Made by a program: the position numbers and the translations under genes. DNA of 42,813 nt from Verrucomicrobiota bacterium (GTDB lineage: Bacteria > Verrucomicrobiota > Verrucomicrobiia > Chthoniobacterales > UBA10450), in the NCBI GenBank assembly GCA_003217965.1, contig QHNB01000094.1, forward strand, positions 1 to 42,813, in the 5' to 3' direction. The notes beneath the pieces are model-generated. The model worked only from the letters and a program-made list of their open reading frames with translations. It was not told the origin of the DNA and searched no databases. Of this stretch, positions 40,151-42,813 are shown in pieces. How positions within the stretch are numbered: the first letter of the stretch is position 1; every line of letters starts with the position of its first letter.

Positions 40151-40954
40151 ATGTCAGAAGTGGTCGCAATGACAAAGAAAGCGATCTTGCTCGCAGGCGG
40201 CGCCGGCAGTCGTTTATTTCCACTAACGCGGATCGTCTGTAAGCAGCTGCTACCAATCTACGATAAACCGATGATCTGTTACCCGCTGGCCACGCTCATG
40301 CTCGGAGGCCTGCGCGAGATCCTTGTCATCTCTACTCCGAAAGATTTGCCAGTGCTGCGTAATTTCCTCGGCGACGGCACGCACTTGGGCATTAAACTCG
40401 ATTATGCCGAACAGCCGAAACCGGAAGGCATCGCCCAGGCGTTTTTAATCGGAGCGAAGTTTGTTGAGGACAGAGGCGTGTCGCTGATTCTCGGCGACAA
40501 CATTTTTTATGGGAAACTGGATTTCTTCCGTGAAGCGCTGGCGTTGAAACGGGGCGCCTGCGTCTTTGGCTATCAAGTTCGCGATCCAGTTTACGTGTAT
40601 GACGAACGCGTCGTCGAATTTTGCCGGGCCCTCAAACCGTCAGCTCGCGGGGAGATCGAAATCACCGATCTCAATCGGCGCTATTTGGAGGATGGCGAAC
40701 TGCAAGTGAAGCGATTAGGTCGCGGTATCGCCTGGCTCGACACTGGCACACCGACGAGTTTGCTGGAGGCGAGCAATTACATTGCCACCATCGAGCACCG
40801 CCAGGGAATGAAGATCGCATGCCTTGAGGAGATCGCGTTGCGCATGGGATTTATCCGTGCGGCTGAGCTGTCGTCCCTCATCGATCGACTGCCAAAGGGC
40901 GACTACCGCGATTATCTGCAGCGCGTAGCCGATGAGGGACCGATTCCGCACTGA
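40151..40954 (+). CDS. rmlA: Glucose-1-phosphate thymidylyltransferase-like protein with internal deletion
   Basis: 267 residues (261 from a second Met at 40169). RmlA makes dTDP-glucose. The nucleotide-binding GGAGSRLFPLT, KQLLPIYDKPM, the metal Asp in LGDNIFYG and WLDTGT are present. After VRDP (P146, nt 40588) the sequence passes at once to VYVYDERVV, where RmlA family members have about 35 more residues, including EEKP with a catalytic Lys/Glu and the PKSNYAVTGLY segment. The frame remains open to the normal C-terminus. Activity is therefore doubtful. Downstream dTDP-rhamnose genes (rmlB, C, D) are not in the window. Confidence 0.85.
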   Translation: MSEVVAMTKKAILLAGGAGSRLFPLTRIVCKQLLPIYDKPMICYPLATLMLGGLREILVISTPKDLPVLRNFLGDGTHLGIKLDYAEQPKPEGIAQAFLIGAKFVEDRGVSLILGDNIFYGKLDFFREALALKRGACVFGYQVRDPVYVYDERVVEFCRALKPSARGEIEITDLNRRYLEDGELQVKRLGRGIAWLDTGTPTSLLEASNYIATIEHRQGMKIACLEEIALRMGFIRAAELSSLIDRLPKGDYRDYLQRVADEGPIPH

Positions 40955-40956
40955 GA

Positions 40957-41610
40957 TCAGCGCGGTTGCTCCTTCAACAAATGATTTGTGTCGGCAAGAA
41001 GTCTGGTGACGGCATCTGCTTCAGTGCCATCGTAGTAACCTCGGATTTGCCCGCGACGATCGACTAGAATCATGCGCGTGCTGTGTAACGGTTCGCCGTT
41101 TTCGCCGGCATGCTCCGCTGCGGCCAGTTTGAAGCCATGCTCGGACAGATCGTAAATCGCAGGTTTCGGTCCGGTGAGGAAATCCCATCGCCCCGGTTCG
41201 GCCTGCAATCGATTCGCGTACTCGCGCAGCATCTGCGGTGTGTCTCTTTCGGGGTCGACGGTGAACGAAACGAAATGTACCTCTGTCTTCTCCAGCGGCT
41301 TTTGCATTTCGCTCATCCGGCTGCTGATCATCGGACAAGGGCCGGGGCAGGTCGTATAAATAAAATCGGCGATCCAAATTTTGCCGGCTAATTGCGCTAA
41401 GCCAAAGGGCTGCCCATTCTGATTTGTAAACTGAAATGAAGGTACCGTGCCGTAAGAAGAAATAGTACGCTGCCGGAGCGCGTTCACTTCCAGGTGACGT
41501 AGCCAAAGCAAGAGTCCGAGCGTGATCAGCGGGATCAGAATCAACGTCACCTTCCAAGCAATGCCACTGCGTGTCGGCGTACGATCTGTTGTCACAAAGG
41601 TTGTATTCAT
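40957..41610 (-). CDS. SCO1/SenC copper chaperone for cytochrome oxidase
   Basis: Delivers copper to the CuA site of cytochrome c oxidase. 217 residues: one membrane helix (VTLILIPLITLGLLLWL), thioredoxin-like domain with CPGPC (C88, C92) and the third ligand His176 in LHSTRM. It overlaps ctaB by 4 bp (TCAT in this orientation), so translation is coupled. Confidence 0.95.
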   Translation of the reverse strand: MNTTFVTTDRTPTRSGIAWKVTLILIPLITLGLLLWLRHLEVNALRQRTISSYGTVPSFQFTNQNGQPFGLAQLAGKIWIADFIYTTCPGPCPMISSRMSEMQKPLEKTEVHFVSFTVDPERDTPQMLREYANRLQAEPGRWDFLTGPKPAIYDLSEHGFKLAAAEHAGENGEPLHSTRMILVDRRGQIRGYYDGTEADAVTRLLADTNHLLKEQPR

Positions 41611-42506
41611 GATTTCGTCAGAACGAGTGCGCCGAGTAGCAATGGAAGATAAACAATCGACGCGATGAATAATGAGCGCGCTGCGCTTGGCGTGCGCATC
41701 CTTAAAAAACGCATGGCAACAGCAGTGAACAAACCGCCGAGCAAAAGCTCGATTGCAAGGTAAACAAAATTGGCAATTCCAAGAAACGTCGGCAGACCTG
41801 CGATCACCAGCAGCAGGATGCAGAAGAAGACGCTCTGGCTGGCGCTGCGCTCGCCACTGCGGTCATCACTCGAAATCATGCGAAATCCTGCCCGCGAATA
41901 GTCTTCGCGGAACATCCACGCGATGGCGAAAAAATGCGGTAACTGCCACAAAAAAACGATCGCGAAGAGACTCCACGCGCCTGCGCCAATATTTCCCCGC
42001 GCAGCCGCCCAGCCGATCATCGGCGGAATCGCGCCGGGAATTGCACCGACCGCCGTGTTGGCAGTGTTGGCGCGCTTCATCGGCGTGTAAGCAAGAATGT
42101 AAATTCCGATCGTTATCGCTGTCAGCGCCGCACTAAGCAGATTGCAAACAATTGCCAAATACCCGACTCCAAAAATCGACAGCACGACGCCAAGGAGCAA
42201 TGCTTGCAGCGGTCGCATTCGGCCGGCCGGTATCGGACGCATTTTTGTACGGCGCATCATCGCGTCGGCGGTGCGTTCCCACCATTGATTGAGCGCAGCA
42301 GCCCCGGCGGCTGCAGCGGCGGTTCCAAAAACAACGTGAAACAGCGCCATGTAGTCGATCGGCGATTCCGATCCGAGGTAAAAACCAACCGCGGTTGTAA
42401 CCAGAACAAGCAGTGTCAATCGCGCTTTGACGAGCACAGCCAGATCGGCAAGGAACCGATTGCGCGACGGCGCAAGATTGGGATTTCCAAGCGCGGCCGT
42501 TTTCAT
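41607..42506 (-). CDS. ctaB: Protoheme IX farnesyltransferase
   Basis: Makes heme O from heme B, the first step to heme A for cytochrome oxidase. 299 residues with seven to nine membrane helices, the NQWWERTADAMMRRTKMRPIPAGRM active-site loop and GAIPGAIPPMIGWAA. It overlaps both neighbours by 4 bp, giving a ctaA-ctaB-sco operon. Confidence 0.96.
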   Translation of the reverse strand: MKTAALGNPNLAPSRNRFLADLAVLVKARLTLLVLVTTAVGFYLGSESPIDYMALFHVVFGTAAAAAGAAALNQWWERTADAMMRRTKMRPIPAGRMRPLQALLLGVVLSIFGVGYLAIVCNLLSAALTAITIGIYILAYTPMKRANTANTAVGAIPGAIPPMIGWAAARGNIGAGAWSLFAIVFLWQLPHFFAIAWMFREDYSRAGFRMISSDDRSGERSASQSVFFCILLLVIAGLPTFLGIANFVYLAIELLLGGLFTAVAMRFLRMRTPSAARSLFIASIVYLPLLLGALVLTKS

Positions 42507-42813
42507 GCGGAGGCGCGGTCGCCCTGCAGCGTACGCGGGTCCGAGCCGGACTTGTACTGTCGCACCCTATCAACTTGTCCTTGTGAAATTCGCCAGCAAA
42601 TCGCAGAAATGCTCACGCCAAAAGATAGCATGATCGCGCCGAGCGCGACATGCGCTGTCGCGACGTCGGCTGCCTTATTGCTCCAGACTATCCAGGCGCC
42701 AAGCGTAATCTGACAAACGACCAACACGACCCACAAGATCGACAATCGCTTCAGCGCAGGAAAGCGGGGCGCATCTCTCCAAACGCGAAGACAAAAGGCA
42801 ACTACAGCAATGG
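42503..42813 (-). CDS. ctaA: Heme A synthase (CtaA/COX15), C-terminal part
   Basis: The frame is open to the window edge, so the N-terminal part is missing. The visible 102 residues or so include two membrane helices (LWVVLVVCQITLGAWIVWSN and VALGAIMLSFGVSISAICW) and the NKAADVATAHVALGA motif with its conserved His of COX15/CtaA. The enzyme oxidises heme O to heme A. The first TTG-started frame at 42745 is only an internal start. Confidence 0.85.
   Translation of the reverse strand, partial: IAVVAFCLRVWRDAPRFPALKRLSILWVVLVVCQITLGAWIVWSNKAADVATAHVALGAIMLSFGVSISAICWRISQGQVDRVRQYKSGSDPRTLQGDRASA

Overview
The window looks like chromosomal core DNA of a soil-type Verrucomicrobiota bacterium, possibly near Chthoniobacterales/Udaeobacter. 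This is an inference from moderately high GC, housekeeping genes scattered singly rather than in classic operons, many secreted or proline-rich proteins, and intergenic gaps filled with short dispersed palindromic repeats. No tRNA, rRNA, CRISPR array or complete insertion sequence was seen.

Layout. 1-4326: the 3' part of an ABCG-type transporter, an M24 peptidase gene enclosed by two nested pairs of inverted repeats, and a YugP-like membrane zinc peptidase. 4443-6582: an ECF sigma factor, a one-pass membrane protein in the anti-sigma position, and an HtrA-like protein that has lost all three catalytic residues. 6750-12645: ligA, a sugar kinase-MurQ fusion for cell-wall amino sugar recycling, two tiny membrane proteins, and an intact HtrA protease. 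12727-14729: an unknown HExxH protein and a lysine 2,3-aminomutase. 14884-19067: the S-adenosylmethionine cycle block, with metK and ahcY on the minus strand separated by a GxxExxY gene with 18-bp terminal inverted repeats, and a divergent ArsR-methyltransferase (SahR-like) regulator with a palindromic operator candidate. 19120-23417: a membrane class III cyclase with TolB-like and TPR regions, a phosphodiester glycosidase and a FAH-family enzyme. 23645-26192: a TonB energising operon (exbB-exbD-tonB-exbD). 26193-32741: rdgB, leuS, mscL, a phosphoesterase, a 3D-domain lipoprotein, galE and a small secreted protein. 32896-38853: hisS, a UVR-motif protein, a XerC/D recombinase, a large anchored protein, a lone nuoA and a Dabb protein. 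38924-42813: a glycosyltransferase, an rmlA-like gene, and the cytochrome oxidase assembly genes sco, ctaB and ctaA (partial).

Most notable are: (a) the sigma / membrane protein / dead-HtrA trio, which could be a non-proteolytic envelope-stress switch; (b) the SahR-like control region beside a SAM-cycle operon that carries a possible mini mobile unit; (c) a palindromic repeat translated in frame inside leuS; (d) two enzymes (M24 peptidase and RmlA) with clean in-frame gaps of roughly 35 codons that remove catalytic residues; (e) the kinase-MurQ fusion; and (f) repeats whose ends resemble -10 promoter elements just before start codons. Family assignments rest on motifs read by eye; no database search was run.
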